A stretch of DNA of 22,803 bases from a virus, in IMG/VR virus record IMGVR_UViG_3300033141_001493, positions 1 through 22,803 of that record, one strand, 5' to 3'. Each line of letters starts with the position of its first letter. Position 1 is the first letter of the stretch. A model generated the notes under the pieces. That model worked only from the letters and a program-made list of their open reading frames with translations. It ran no database searches and was not told the origin of the DNA. Shown here piece by piece: positions 1-7,381 of this stretch. A program made the translations under genes and the position numbers.

Positions 1-96
1 TTTGACTTGAGACAAAGAGAAGAGGAAATACCTTCTTCTGGAGAATATTAGGATATTTGCTGAGTTTTTAGGCACAAAGATAGAGACAGAAAGTTG

Positions 97-236
97 ATAT
101 CTAAAGGAGTTGGTCCTACGGCAGCCCCTTTTAGATATACCCTGATGGTATCAGGTAGGGATTAGTAGCTGATGGCTTAGAAGGTAGGAACCTGAGAGGG
201 GGAGTACTGAAAGGGAATGAGCGAAAGACCTACCTG
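97..236 (+). ncRNA. Candidate structured leader RNA upstream of the first gene
   Basis: There is no convincing ORF in 1-260. Several helices can form on the + strand. Positions 97-107 pair with 127-138 (11 bp with one bulge). CCTGAT at 141-146 pairs with ATCAGG at 150-155 across a 3-nt loop. AGGTAGG at 182-188 pairs with CCTACCT at 229-235. The 3' arm of this last helix can instead pair, with 8 bp, with CAGGTAGG at 152-159, which overlaps the second hairpin, so the two folds exclude each other. The region ends about 10 nt before an AAGGAG ribosome site (245-250) and the GTG at 261, so it could act as a 5' leader. It matches no tRNA or riboswitch I recognise. It may also be the 3' end of a longer RNA that starts before the window. 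Confidence 0.4.
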
Positions 237-260
237 GTATCTGGTAAGGAGATAAGTATA

Positions 261-584
261 GTGATAGTAGAACTATCCCGACATTACAAATTAGCTATAT
301 CCATCTTGAAGGATGTGGAAATCTATGCTAGGTACTATGGATTTACTGTCCGTAGATCCGACTACCCTTTCCAGGTTATTCTAGACTTTGAGTTGCAAAG
401 AGGAATGGTTTGGTCAGTTCATTGCTCTGGATTTACTAAAAGGATAGACCTTCAAAAGTTAACTAAGAGGGGACATCCAGACTTTAGATTTACAGAAAGA
501 GGTTTTATGAGTGCAAAAGCTCTAGTTAATTTCTTAAATAGAAGAAAGTCTAAGGATATAAGGAGAGCAGAAAATGAATATTAG
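261..584 (+). CDS. Hypothetical protein, 107 aa
   Basis: I do not recognise this family. The protein is a small, basic, soluble 107-residue product with no membrane segment, signal peptide or Cys pair. The start is GTG, supported by AAGGAG 10 nt upstream. The C-terminus is highly charged and overlaps the start of the following acetyltransferase-like gene by 11 bp, which suggests translational coupling. Basic residues, including FTKR, LTKRGH and FLNRRKSK, would suit nucleic-acid binding, but no fold can be named. It is the first gene after the structured leader at 97-236 and would be the gene that leader controls. Confidence 0.6.
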   Translation: MIVELSRHYKLAISILKDVEIYARYYGFTVRRSDYPFQVILDFELQRGMVWSVHCSGFTKRIDLQKLTKRGHPDFRFTERGFMSAKALVNFLNRRKSKDIRRAENEY

Positions 585-598
585 AACTGCAACATTAG

Positions 599-783
599 AA
601 GATCTTCCTACTATACTGGCTTTGGGCAAGGAGTTTGGACACCAAATGCTATACCAAAAAGACCCTGATGTTATGGCTATGTATCTAGATAAGATCTTCC
701 TACTATACTGGCTTTGGGCAAGGAGTTTGGACACCAAATGCTATACCAAAAAGACCCTGATGTTATGGCTATGTATCTAGATA
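599..783 (+). repeat. Perfect 92-bp tandem duplication
   Basis: Positions 599-691 and 691-783 are identical, giving a period of 92 bp. Because 92 is not a multiple of three, the duplication shifts the acetyltransferase reading frame. There are no mismatches between the copies, so it is either very recent or an assembly artefact. Confidence 0.95.
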
Positions 784-1057
784 GGATACTAGTTGTTGAG
801 GAAACTGTAGGGTCCAAGATTCCTACTTCTCTCTATGGATCTCCAATAGAAGATACTCTAGAGAAGGAGATAGTAGGGTTCTACCATTACATAGTCTCTA
901 AAGACCCTGGATTTGAGGAAATGCTAAGATGCTATAGGCAATTTCCAGAAGAGCTAATCCATGAGGCAGTTACTGGATTACCTTACCCTACACATACAAT
1001 GACAGATAGGGATCCAGAATTGTGCGTGATTATGCAAGGGGGTTGCCATAGGGACAC

Positions 1058-1127
1058 TGCTAGAGCTTTTTATGGATATCTAATGGAAAGGTTGCTAGAG
1101 CTTTTTATGGATATCTAATGGAAAGGT
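1058..1127 (+). repeat. Perfect 35-bp tandem duplication
   Basis: 1058-1092 is repeated exactly at 1093-1127. The extra copy shifts the frame near the 3' end of the same acetyltransferase-like gene. Removing it restores a frame through to the TAA at 1283-1285. Confidence 0.95.
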
Positions 1128-1287
1128 ATTCTGAGATCTGGTGCTACTGCTCGATTAAGTCTAGAAGAGTAGATACCTATAAAGACTTAGGCTTTACTTT
1201 TAGCCCAGAGGAACAGTATTCCTTCTTTAATATCCATGCAGGAAGAGAGTCTACCTACCAGTTAGGTAGATGGACTAGGAGGTAAAA

Positions 1288-1548
1288 ATGATTGAACTAG
1301 ATGAGAAGGATGTGAAGGCAATTGCTTCTAGTAGACTTTCCAGAAAATATAAGTGGTGGATTTCAGGTCTACTATTAAGTAGTCCTATAGGGCTTATTGG
1401 AGTTGGACTCTTAAGTAGTATTAAATCCTGGCCTAGCTTTTTAGTATTTATTCCAGGGGTCTTCTTTCTTGGATTAGGTATCTTCTATTATATCGTAACT
1501 TCCAAAGCTGAGAAGGCCTTGGTAAAAGAATGGAAAAAGGAGAACTAA
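1288..1548 (+). CDS. Two-pass small membrane protein, 86 aa
   Basis: The 86-residue product has two hydrophobic segments, about residues 24-44 (WWISGLLLSSPIGLIGVGLL) and 50-70 (FLVFIPGVFFLGLGIFYYIV), joined by a short loop. Both the N-terminal and C-terminal tails are charged and probably cytoplasmic. The start ATG follows AGGAGG closely, and that ribosome site overlaps the end of the broken acetyltransferase-like gene. The stop lies one base before the GTG of the QueE-like protein, with the AAAAAGGAG of that gene inside this one. No family is recognised. Many phages carry such proteins among early genes, where they may act on the host envelope, but nothing here shows the role. Confidence 0.65.
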   Translation: MIELDEKDVKAIASSRLSRKYKWWISGLLLSSPIGLIGVGLLSSIKSWPSFLVFIPGVFFLGLGIFYYIVTSKAEKALVKEWKKEN

Positions 1549-1549
1549 A

Positions 1550-2077
1550 GTGATACCATTATCTGAGATATCTAATGGACTAAGAAAAGAGGGTCTAAAT
1601 TATGGAGTTCCTACTACTTTTGTAGTACTAGGGGGTACTAACCAAATTCAAATGGAGGATCTGCTTGAGGAAATTCTCAAGAAGTCTACTAAGAGAGGAT
1701 GGGTTTGTCTAGTTGGTAAAGACTTTGATCCGCTTAGTATGGGCATAGGTACTCTAGTTAGAGGTCTATCCCAACTGCAAAGGTTTGTTGAAGTAGAGAC
1801 TGATGGACTACATAGAGACCCCAGATGGGCTTATACTGTAGATCGGTGGATTGTGAGATGGACTTCTAAGTCTGTTTATAATCTTGGATCTCTTAGAGCT
1901 ACTGATAGTATCAAGTTTGAGGTAACTGATGAAACTTCTTTAGAAGAGATTCAAGACTTCTTAGATGGATGTTCCTCTCTAACTCCTGTAAGGTATTTAG
2001 TTACAAGCTCTTTTGGAGAGATAACTTCCTCTATGTTTGACCTAGTAAGAAAGTATGAAAGAAGTAGAATCTACTAG
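1550..2077 (+). CDS. QueE-like paralogue lacking the radical SAM cluster motif
   Basis: This 175-aa protein aligns along its length with the QueE at 8554-9264. The N-terminal block EGLxxGxPTxFxxLxGxN (residues 14-31) is shared. So are the beta strand before the glycine-rich motif (WVC, 51-53), the block RFxxEVETDG...PRW (78-93, against RFxxEIETNG...PRW in QueE), and ATDSIKF (117-123, against AEDQIKF). In QueE the segment following GCN carries the three cluster cysteines. Here GCN is GTN and about 20 residues of the Cys loop are missing. The SAM-binding TGGEP is replaced by VGKDFDP, and the C-terminal 50 residues are absent. It therefore cannot hold the 4Fe-4S cluster of this family. It may be a regulatory partner of QueE, a ligand-binding protein, or a repurposed scaffold. 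Start GTG with AAGGAG upstream. Confidence 0.75.
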   Translation: MIPLSEISNGLRKEGLNYGVPTTFVVLGGTNQIQMEDLLEEILKKSTKRGWVCLVGKDFDPLSMGIGTLVRGLSQLQRFVEVETDGLHRDPRWAYTVDRWIVRWTSKSVYNLGSLRATDSIKFEVTDETSLEEIQDFLDGCSSLTPVRYLVTSSFGEITSSMFDLVRKYERSRIY

Positions 2078-2085
2078 GAGGCGAA

Positions 2086-3030
2086 ATGTTAGCAGAAGCA
2101 GTACTTGAAGGAGCAAGTAAGTTACGTAATCCTTCAGGAGAGAGAACTATAAGACCTTCTGGAATGTCTATTTGTCCAGTTAATACTTATAATAACTGGA
2201 AAGGAATTAGAGAACCTTCTACTAATCAGACTCTTCTAATAATGAATGATGGACACTATCAAGAAGAGGAGATGAAAGCTGACTTAAGAAGAGCAGGCTT
2301 TCAGATAGACTGTAGAGAGGATTCTGAAGGTAACCAACTTCCTCTCCATATCGGTCCTATGATAGGGCATTTAGATGGACTGATTAAAACCTATGGTGAG
2401 TGGTGTCTGTTAGAATGTAAGGGGATGAATACCCGACGCTTTAATAGATTTAAGGAACATGGATTCCAGATGGAACCTGGAATAAGAGTTCAAACTCAAC
2501 TTTATCTTCACTCAGATGAACTAAGAGATATGGGAATTACTAAGGGATTTGTCTATGCAAAAGGTAAAGACCATTGTAGGCCTTATGACCTACAGTTCGA
2601 CTATGAACCCCAGTTTGCAAAGGCCTTAGTTGAACAGGCTAAGAAACTTTTAGATGGATGGATTCCAAAACCAGTAAGGATTCCTATGTGCTCTGATTGT
2701 AGAAGAAGTATTGACTGTTGGGAAACTTTTAATATCGACTTCAGTAAAGTAGGTTCGGCTTCTTTGCCTGAATTAGTAGAAAAATGGAAGAAGGGAACAC
2801 GTTTCAGAGACTTTGGTAAGACCTTAGTTAAGGAGGCTAGAGAGGCCTTTGAAGAGGAATTAGGAGATTTGAACTTGGTTATTATAGATGACTTGAAAGT
2901 AATTAGGAGTGAGTTTACTAGAGAGTCTTTTAATGCAGATAAGTTCATAGAACTTTATGGAGTAGAAAACCTTTATAAAGTTCTAGACAATGTTCCAGTT
3001 TCTCAAATGAGAGTTTATGAGATTGGCTAA
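2086..3030 (+). CDS. PD-(D/E)XK nuclease, Cas4/RecB-like with Fe-S cysteines
   Basis: This is a putative DNA exonuclease of the Cas4/AddB-like PD-(D/E)XK group. Visible core: a His in DGHYQEE (about residue 57), Asp97 in GHLDGLI, then Glu110-Cys-Lys112 in LLECKGMN, which forms the metal-binding D...ExK centre, and a QTQLYL helix (Q137) matching the RecB-family Q motif. One Cys near the N-terminus (C30) plus three at C202, C205 and C211 match the 1+3 spacing of the Fe-S cluster in Cas4 and AddB nucleases. The C-terminal 100 residues are charged and unassigned. AGGAGG lies just before the ATG. It sits two genes before an SF1 helicase, so nuclease and helicase may act together in recombination or host DNA breakdown. 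Nuclease family is well supported; the exact role is inferred. Confidence 0.8.
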   Translation: MLAEAVLEGASKLRNPSGERTIRPSGMSICPVNTYNNWKGIREPSTNQTLLIMNDGHYQEEEMKADLRRAGFQIDCREDSEGNQLPLHIGPMIGHLDGLIKTYGEWCLLECKGMNTRRFNRFKEHGFQMEPGIRVQTQLYLHSDELRDMGITKGFVYAKGKDHCRPYDLQFDYEPQFAKALVEQAKKLLDGWIPKPVRIPMCSDCRRSIDCWETFNIDFSKVGSASLPELVEKWKKGTRFRDFGKTLVKEAREAFEEELGDLNLVIIDDLKVIRSEFTRESFNADKFIELYGVENLYKVLDNVPVSQMRVYEIG

Positions 3031-3249
3031 ATTCTATGTAGGATAGAACTGAACTTAAAGTAGAGAGAGACCCTTGAATTAGATATTCCTTCAAGAGACA
3101 TATCTTTAAAGAACAAACAAAGATAGGTAAGTTAGACCCTAGTAAAGTAAAAACTGGTAAGTAGTTTATCTTTTTAGTCAGATTAGAATACTCTTAGGGA
3201 CCGTTATGGACTAGGCATATCTAAGTATTATGAGTAAAGGAGGAAGGAA
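3031..3249 (+). other. Intergenic stretch, possibly with a gene remnant
   Basis: No complete gene is seen. One frame is open without a start codon at about 3078-3163 and reads protein-like sequence (KEQTKIGKLDPSKVKTGK). It could be the relic of a decayed gene. Every frame is soon closed by stops. I see no tRNA, terminator hairpin with a T tract, or strong promoter. Confidence 0.3.
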
Positions 3250-3345
3250 ATGTCACCGATAGTAACTTTAGTACTTGGTATTGTTGCTCTTGCAGTTGTA
3301 GTCTCAGTAACTGTAAAGTATTACAAGAAAAGTAGGAAGGGATAA
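3250..3345 (+). CDS. Single-pass membrane microprotein, 31 aa
   Basis: A 31-residue ORF starts at an ATG preceded by a strong ribosome site (AGGAGGAAGGAA). Residues 4-22 form one hydrophobic helix (IVTLVLGIVALAVVVSVTV), followed by a positively charged tail (KYYKKSRKG) that should stay in the cytoplasm. It ends 19 bp before queD. No family is recognised. The ribosome site and clean TM-plus-basic-tail design support a real gene over chance. Confidence 0.55.
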   Translation: MSPIVTLVLGIVALAVVVSVTVKYYKKSRKG

Positions 3346-3364
3346 TAAAGAGAGGATACTAATA

Positions 3365-3727
3365 ATGCTAATTTCTGTCTGTAAAATCTTCAGGTTCGAT
3401 GCTGCTCATTGGCTGCCAAACTATGAAGGTAAATGTGTAAATCTGCACGGACATTCCTGGACTTTAGAAGTAGAATTAGAAGGTCCAGTAGATTCTTGGA
3501 CTGGGATGGTTACCGACTTTGCTTCTCTTAAGGACACAGTGGTAAACTTGGTAATAAGCAAGATAGACCATACCTGTCTTAATGACTTTATCCACAATCC
3601 TACTTGTGAGAATCTGCTTGACTGGATCTTAATAGAACTAGACCCTATATTTAACCAGAATACTAGTCCGAGGATGAAAAGGCTACGACTATGGGAAACT
3701 CCAGACAGCTATGCAGAGATATCTTAG
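3365..3727 (+). CDS. queD: 6-carboxytetrahydropterin synthase QueD
   Basis: QueD converts 7,8-dihydroneopterin triphosphate to 6-carboxy-5,6,7,8-tetrahydropterin, the second step to 7-deazaguanines. At 120 aa it has the usual length. Zinc ligands are visible as H15 (DAAHWLP) and H28/H30 (LHGH), with the catalytic Cys24 in EGKCVNLHGH. VTDFASLK (about 49-56), the DHTCLND segment (about 69-75), and the C-terminal WETPDSYA containing the pterin-binding Glu are all present. The ATG follows GAGAGGA. It lies between the nuclease and the helicase, away from queE and the dpdA-like gene, so it is a phage-encoded copy, probably for DNA modification and not host tRNA queuosine. Confidence 0.93.
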   Translation: MLISVCKIFRFDAAHWLPNYEGKCVNLHGHSWTLEVELEGPVDSWTGMVTDFASLKDTVVNLVISKIDHTCLNDFIHNPTCENLLDWILIELDPIFNQNTSPRMKRLRLWETPDSYAEIS

Positions 3728-3728
3728 T

Positions 3729-4760
3729 ATGGATACTTTGAGTTTGGACTCAGACCAGAAAAAGGTAGTAGACTACCCAGATAGTTGTATCTGCATTGCT
3801 GGTCCAGGAAGTGGAAAAACTAGGGTTTTGGTTGCTAAAGCTGAGTCTTTGTATAAAGAGAACGTAGACCTAGTCTGCTTAACTTTTACTAGAAGTGCAG
3901 CTAGGACAATGAAGGAAAGAATACCAGGAATTCCAGTACAAACTATTCACTCATTTTGTCATGGAGAGGTAGGCTGGTTTGGAGACTATGACCAAATGCT
4001 AGAGAAATTCCAGCAGTTAGACCTTAAACCTAAATACCAGTGGGTTCTAGTAGATGAAGCTCAAGACTTAACTCTAGACCAGTTGAAAGTTGTCCAGTCT
4101 ATAATAGGTGAGAAGGTCTTTGCAGTAGGGGACCCTTATCAAAGTATATATGGATTCAATGGAGCATTAGGAGTCCAAGCTATCCAGAAATTTCGGGACT
4201 TTGGATGTACTGAGTTCTTCTTAAGAAATAATTATAGAAGTAATACTCCAGTTGTTAAACTACTAAATAGTATCTACCATCGAGACTTAGTAAGTACTGG
4301 AGTTAAAGAAACTGGAATAACTACTATTCTTACTAGAACTAATAAAGATCTTAGAGAAGTACAAGACTTCTTTAATATGGAGGGTCTAGGCTATACCATT
4401 ACTAGGGGATCTAGACAATCTGGAGAAAGAACAATAAGAAACTACGGTAGTACTAAACTTCAGTTAATGACCTGTCACTGTAGTAAGGGTTTGGAATTTG
4501 ACTGGGTTATCCTGTATAAATGGTTTCCTGAGACCAGAGGAGAAAAAGATTTTATTCCTGGTATACCTCATTCCAAAATTAAACTCAGACTTCCCCAACA
4601 AGAGTCTTGGGGCTTTAATAAAGAAGAACAAAATCTATATTACGTTTCGGTATCTAGAGCTAGTAAAGGTTTTTGTAGAGTCCAGACTTTAAAGGGAGTG
4701 CTAGATGCCCTTAGAGTTACAGAAAGTGATCGTATTAGTAGTTTTGTGGAGGTTCCCTAG
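3729..4760 (+). CDS. UvrD/Rep-like superfamily 1 DNA helicase, compact
   Basis: This is an ATP-dependent DNA helicase of the UvrD/Rep/PcrA type. All SF1A motifs can be read (numbering from an alternative ATG at 3711): Walker A GPGSGKT (31-37), Ia LTFTRSAA (57-64), Walker B VDEAQD (114-119), III VGDPYQSIYGF (139-149), IV NNYRS (173-177), V CHCSKGLEFDWV (255-266), and VI LYYVSVSRA (309-317). At about 345 aa it is half the size of UvrD, because the 1B and 2B insertions are nearly absent. The ATG at 3729 directly after the queD stop is preferred. The ATG at 3711, overlapping queD, is possible but has no better ribosome site. Probably acts in replication or recombination with the PD-(D/E)XK nuclease upstream. 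Confidence 0.9.
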   Translation: MDTLSLDSDQKKVVDYPDSCICIAGPGSGKTRVLVAKAESLYKENVDLVCLTFTRSAARTMKERIPGIPVQTIHSFCHGEVGWFGDYDQMLEKFQQLDLKPKYQWVLVDEAQDLTLDQLKVVQSIIGEKVFAVGDPYQSIYGFNGALGVQAIQKFRDFGCTEFFLRNNYRSNTPVVKLLNSIYHRDLVSTGVKETGITTILTRTNKDLREVQDFFNMEGLGYTITRGSRQSGERTIRNYGSTKLQLMTCHCSKGLEFDWVILYKWFPETRGEKDFIPGIPHSKIKLRLPQQESWGFNKEEQNLYYVSVSRASKGFCRVQTLKGVLDALRVTESDRISSFVEVP

Positions 4761-4762
4761 AA

Positions 4763-6808
4763 TTGACTACGAGAGAATTAACTAGATTCAGCAGTAATGC
4801 TAATACAGTTTTATGTAAAAGATACTTAAAAAAGGGATCTGAATTCCCTAAATGTCTCTTATGTGGTGAAAACCATGAGACTCCAGAAGAAATGTTAGAG
4901 AGAGTCTCATTTGGAAATATAGACTTCTATAACCTAATGGCAAAGCTAGACTTTCTACCTATGTCTACTACCTTATTTAATGCAGGAATAGAAAAGACAG
5001 GAACTCTCTCAGGTTGTTTTAAGTTTGATGTAGAGGATAGTATGGCTGGAATCCTAGAAGTGGAAAGAAAGTCTGGACTGGTCCAGAAGTGGGGAGGAGG
5101 AGTAGGTTATTACTTGGGTAATATTCGAGCCAAAGACCAACCCATTAAGTCTACTCATGGCAAAGCCTGTGGTCCAGTCTCTTTACTATACTTCTACCAA
5201 GCTCTAGCTAATCTAATTACTCAAGGAGGGAAAAGAGAAGGAGCTCAAATGGCAGTTCTTCCTTGTTCCCATCCAGATATCCTAGAATTCATTAACTGCA
5301 AGGTAGACCATCCACAACTACTAGATACTTTTAATATCTCAGTATCCTGTACTGACGAATTCATGGCTAAGGCTAGAGACTTTCCAGAATCTGAAGAGTC
5401 TAAACTTCTAGATAAAATGGCCCAAAATGCTCACAGTAATGGAGATCCAGGTATATACTTTGTAGACACTGCAGAAAGATCTAATCCTACTCCTTACTTA
5501 GGAAAATTGACTGGCACCAATCCTTGTGGAGAGGTACCCCTGCTAGATAATGAGCCTTGTAATTTAGGGTCTATAAATCTGGCAAACTTTGTAATAGAAA
5601 CAAACTCTAAACCCATAAATGGAGATAGGACTGGACCTACTATTAAAGGGTTTGACTTTGATAGACTAAAAGTAGTTACTAAACTAGCAGTAGACTTTCT
5701 AGACGAAATTCTAGACCACAATTCTTTTCCAGATCCAGTAATAACTAAGGCTGCTCTAGCTACTAGAAAGATAGGCTTGGGTGTTATGGGGTGGGCTGAT
5801 TGCTTGGCTTTATTAAATATCCATTATAACTCAATGGAAGCTGTAGACCTTGCTATCAGAGTAATGGAAACTATCCAAGGTGCAGGATTAGAAGAGTCTA
5901 TTAAGTTAGGAAGAGAAAAAGGGGCTTATCCAGAAAGTCAGGATAGAATAGAGAGAAATGCTACAGTAACCTGTATTGCTCCTACAGGCTCTATATCAGT
6001 GCTGGCAGACTGTTCCTCTGGAATAGAACCTCACATTGCTTTAGAGTATACTATCCATATGGGAGATGGAACTCTCCTGAAAAGAAAGATCTCAATCTTA
6101 GATAAATGTAAAGGTTTTATCCCCAAAACTGCTTTGGAAATTCCATGGAAATGGCATATAGATCACCAAGCAGCCTTTCAGGAATATGTGGACTTAGCTG
6201 TGTCTAAGACTGTAAATCTTCCTAAGGATAGTCCAGTAGAAGTAGTTAGAGATATCTATATAGAGGCTTGGTCTAGAGGATGTAAAGGAGTTACTGTTTA
6301 TAGAGAGGGAAGTAGACTTATACAAGCCATATCTATAGAGGAGTCTGGACCCTCTAAAGCTTTTCCAGAGGATACTTACGAGGCTAGAGTTCATAGATTT
6401 AGAATAGGGGATATGAAGGGATATCTACATTGGGGACTTCAACCTAAAGATGGTAAACCAGGTGAACTTTTTATTACTGCTTCAAAGCAAGGATCTACTA
6501 TTGATGGACTGTTAGATGCTATTGCTATTCTAGTTTCAATCTCACTTCAAAGTGGAGTTACTTTAGGAGAATTGGTAGATAAGTTAAAAGGTAGACGTTT
6601 CGAGCCTGCAGGTTTTACTAGTAGTAAAGATATTCCAACTACTACATCTATCCTAGACTATATAGCAAGATATGCAGAACGGACTTTCCTAGAAACTAAC
6701 TCTACTTATCACTCTGGAATGTTCTGTCCTGACTGTTCTTCTGAAGTAATCAACCAAGAAGGTTGTATGGTTTGTACTAGTCCAGAATGTGGATGGTCGA
6801 GGTGTTAA
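4763..6808 (+). CDS. nrdJ: Class II (adenosylcobalamin-dependent) ribonucleotide reductase NrdJ
   Basis: NrdJ reduces ribonucleotides to deoxyribonucleotides with a radical from adenosylcobalamin, supplying dNTPs in the cytoplasm without oxygen dependence. Visible motifs: C85 (TLSGCF) and C266 (PCNLGSINL) as the redox pair, and NPCGE (253-257) with the catalytic Asn, thiyl Cys255 and Glu. TVTCIAPTGSIS (401-412), a TSCPD-type domain at about 545-645, and a Cys-rich C-terminus (655-681, six Cys) follow. No ATP-cone is seen, so overall activity control by dATP is not expected. The start is TTG with GGAGG upstream, two bases after the helicase stop. At 681 aa it is near the usual NrdJ length. No separate small subunit is present, as expected for class II. 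The host must make or import B12. Confidence 0.94.
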   Translation: MTTRELTRFSSNANTVLCKRYLKKGSEFPKCLLCGENHETPEEMLERVSFGNIDFYNLMAKLDFLPMSTTLFNAGIEKTGTLSGCFKFDVEDSMAGILEVERKSGLVQKWGGGVGYYLGNIRAKDQPIKSTHGKACGPVSLLYFYQALANLITQGGKREGAQMAVLPCSHPDILEFINCKVDHPQLLDTFNISVSCTDEFMAKARDFPESEESKLLDKMAQNAHSNGDPGIYFVDTAERSNPTPYLGKLTGTNPCGEVPLLDNEPCNLGSINLANFVIETNSKPINGDRTGPTIKGFDFDRLKVVTKLAVDFLDEILDHNSFPDPVITKAALATRKIGLGVMGWADCLALLNIHYNSMEAVDLAIRVMETIQGAGLEESIKLGREKGAYPESQDRIERNATVTCIAPTGSISVLADCSSGIEPHIALEYTIHMGDGTLLKRKISILDKCKGFIPKTALEIPWKWHIDHQAAFQEYVDLAVSKTVNLPKDSPVEVVRDIYIEAWSRGCKGVTVYREGSRLIQAISIEESGPSKAFPEDTYEARVHRFRIGDMKGYLHWGLQPKDGKPGELFITASKQGSTIDGLLDAIAILVSISLQSGVTLGELVDKLKGRRFEPAGFTSSKDIPTTTSILDYIARYAERTFLETNSTYHSGMFCPDCSSEVINQEGCMVCTSPECGWSRC

Positions 6809-6809
6809 A

Positions 6810-7340
6810 ATGAACTATATACATACAAAGTGTGGGGGACTGATAAATGTCTCTCATAGACAATGTACCAAATGTCTAAAGAAGTGGAATATCATTTCTT
6901 TCTGGTTAAACTCCAACCAGATTAGACCTGTTCCCGAAGTTAAAGGCTTAGAAGGTAAACAGTATGTCAGACCTGTCAGATCTAAAGCAAAGAAAGCTAA
7001 GTATGTAGACTGGATAGAAAGAAATAGTCCAGGAGCCTACAAAATAGCTTCAAAACTTCCAAACTGGCCTAGATGGGCTAGACTAACCTTTACAGTACTT
7101 ATTATAGCAGTAGTAGTAGCTTTAGTAATAATGTTGACATCCTGTGCTACTTCTAATGTTGCTACAGAGGCTCCTAGATATAGTATAGAAACTATTTCAG
7201 AGGGTCTTCTTGTCTTGACAGTAGGGGCTATTTACCACAAAGGTAGTCCACAGTACCATCTTGTACTAGGACTAAAAGAGATTGCAGAAAACTATACTAT
7301 AATAAGTATTCCTAGTACTATAACGGAAAGAGAAAGCTAG
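6810..7340 (+). CDS. Zinc-ribbon protein with one transmembrane helix
   Basis: The ATG at 6810, two bases after the nrdJ stop, gives 176 aa starting MNYIHTKCGGL. An N-terminal zinc-ribbon-like half (KCGG and CTKC, with a basic segment around RSKAKKAK) is followed by a strong TM helix at about residues 83-105 (ARLTFTVLIIAVVVALVIML). Next comes a SCATS segment and then a predicted extracytoplasmic or membrane-proximal domain rich in beta residues. The LTSC stretch resembles a lipobox but lies after the TM helix, too far from the N-terminus for a normal lipoprotein. Neighbour of a true lipoprotein gene. No family or function is recognised. Confidence 0.6.
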   Translation: MNYIHTKCGGLINVSHRQCTKCLKKWNIISFWLNSNQIRPVPEVKGLEGKQYVRPVRSKAKKAKYVDWIERNSPGAYKIASKLPNWPRWARLTFTVLIIAVVVALVIMLTSCATSNVATEAPRYSIETISEGLLVLTVGAIYHKGSPQYHLVLGLKEIAENYTIISIPSTITERES

Positions 7341-7381
7341 GTGCCTAGAACTTACGCTCTTCTAATACAAGTGGAGAGAAA

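Larger units (their letters stand above)
574..1285 (+). pseudogene. GNAT-like acetyltransferase gene broken by two tandem duplications
   Basis: The start MNIRTATLEDLPTIL has the typical opening of GNAT N-acetyltransferases (beta-1, then helix-1 with xATxEDLP). The frame is broken twice. A 92-bp perfect tandem duplication (second unit from 693) shifts the frame after MYLD, with a stop at 780. A 35-bp perfect tandem duplication (1058-1092 and 1093-1127) shifts it again, with a stop at 1118. With one copy of each removed, a single frame of about 195 codons runs from 574 to the TAA at 1283-1285, ending in GRWTRR. Its tail keeps a GNAT-like stretch around VDTYKDLGFTF. A fragment from the ATG at 714 to 1118 could still be made. 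As it stands the gene cannot give a full-length product. Sequencing or assembly error is a real alternative. Confidence 0.75.

Noticed and set aside
182-235. tRNA-like AGGTAGG/CCTACCT stem
   Set aside because: Only about 40 nt lie between the arms, too few for D, anticodon and T arms.
4498-4692. Open frame inside the helicase gene
   Set aside because: Out-of-frame shadow within SF1 motifs V-VI; no own ribosome site.
7214-7245. TTGACA -35-like promoter box
   Set aside because: It lies inside the 6810-7340 gene and no TATAAT-like -10 box is at the right distance.
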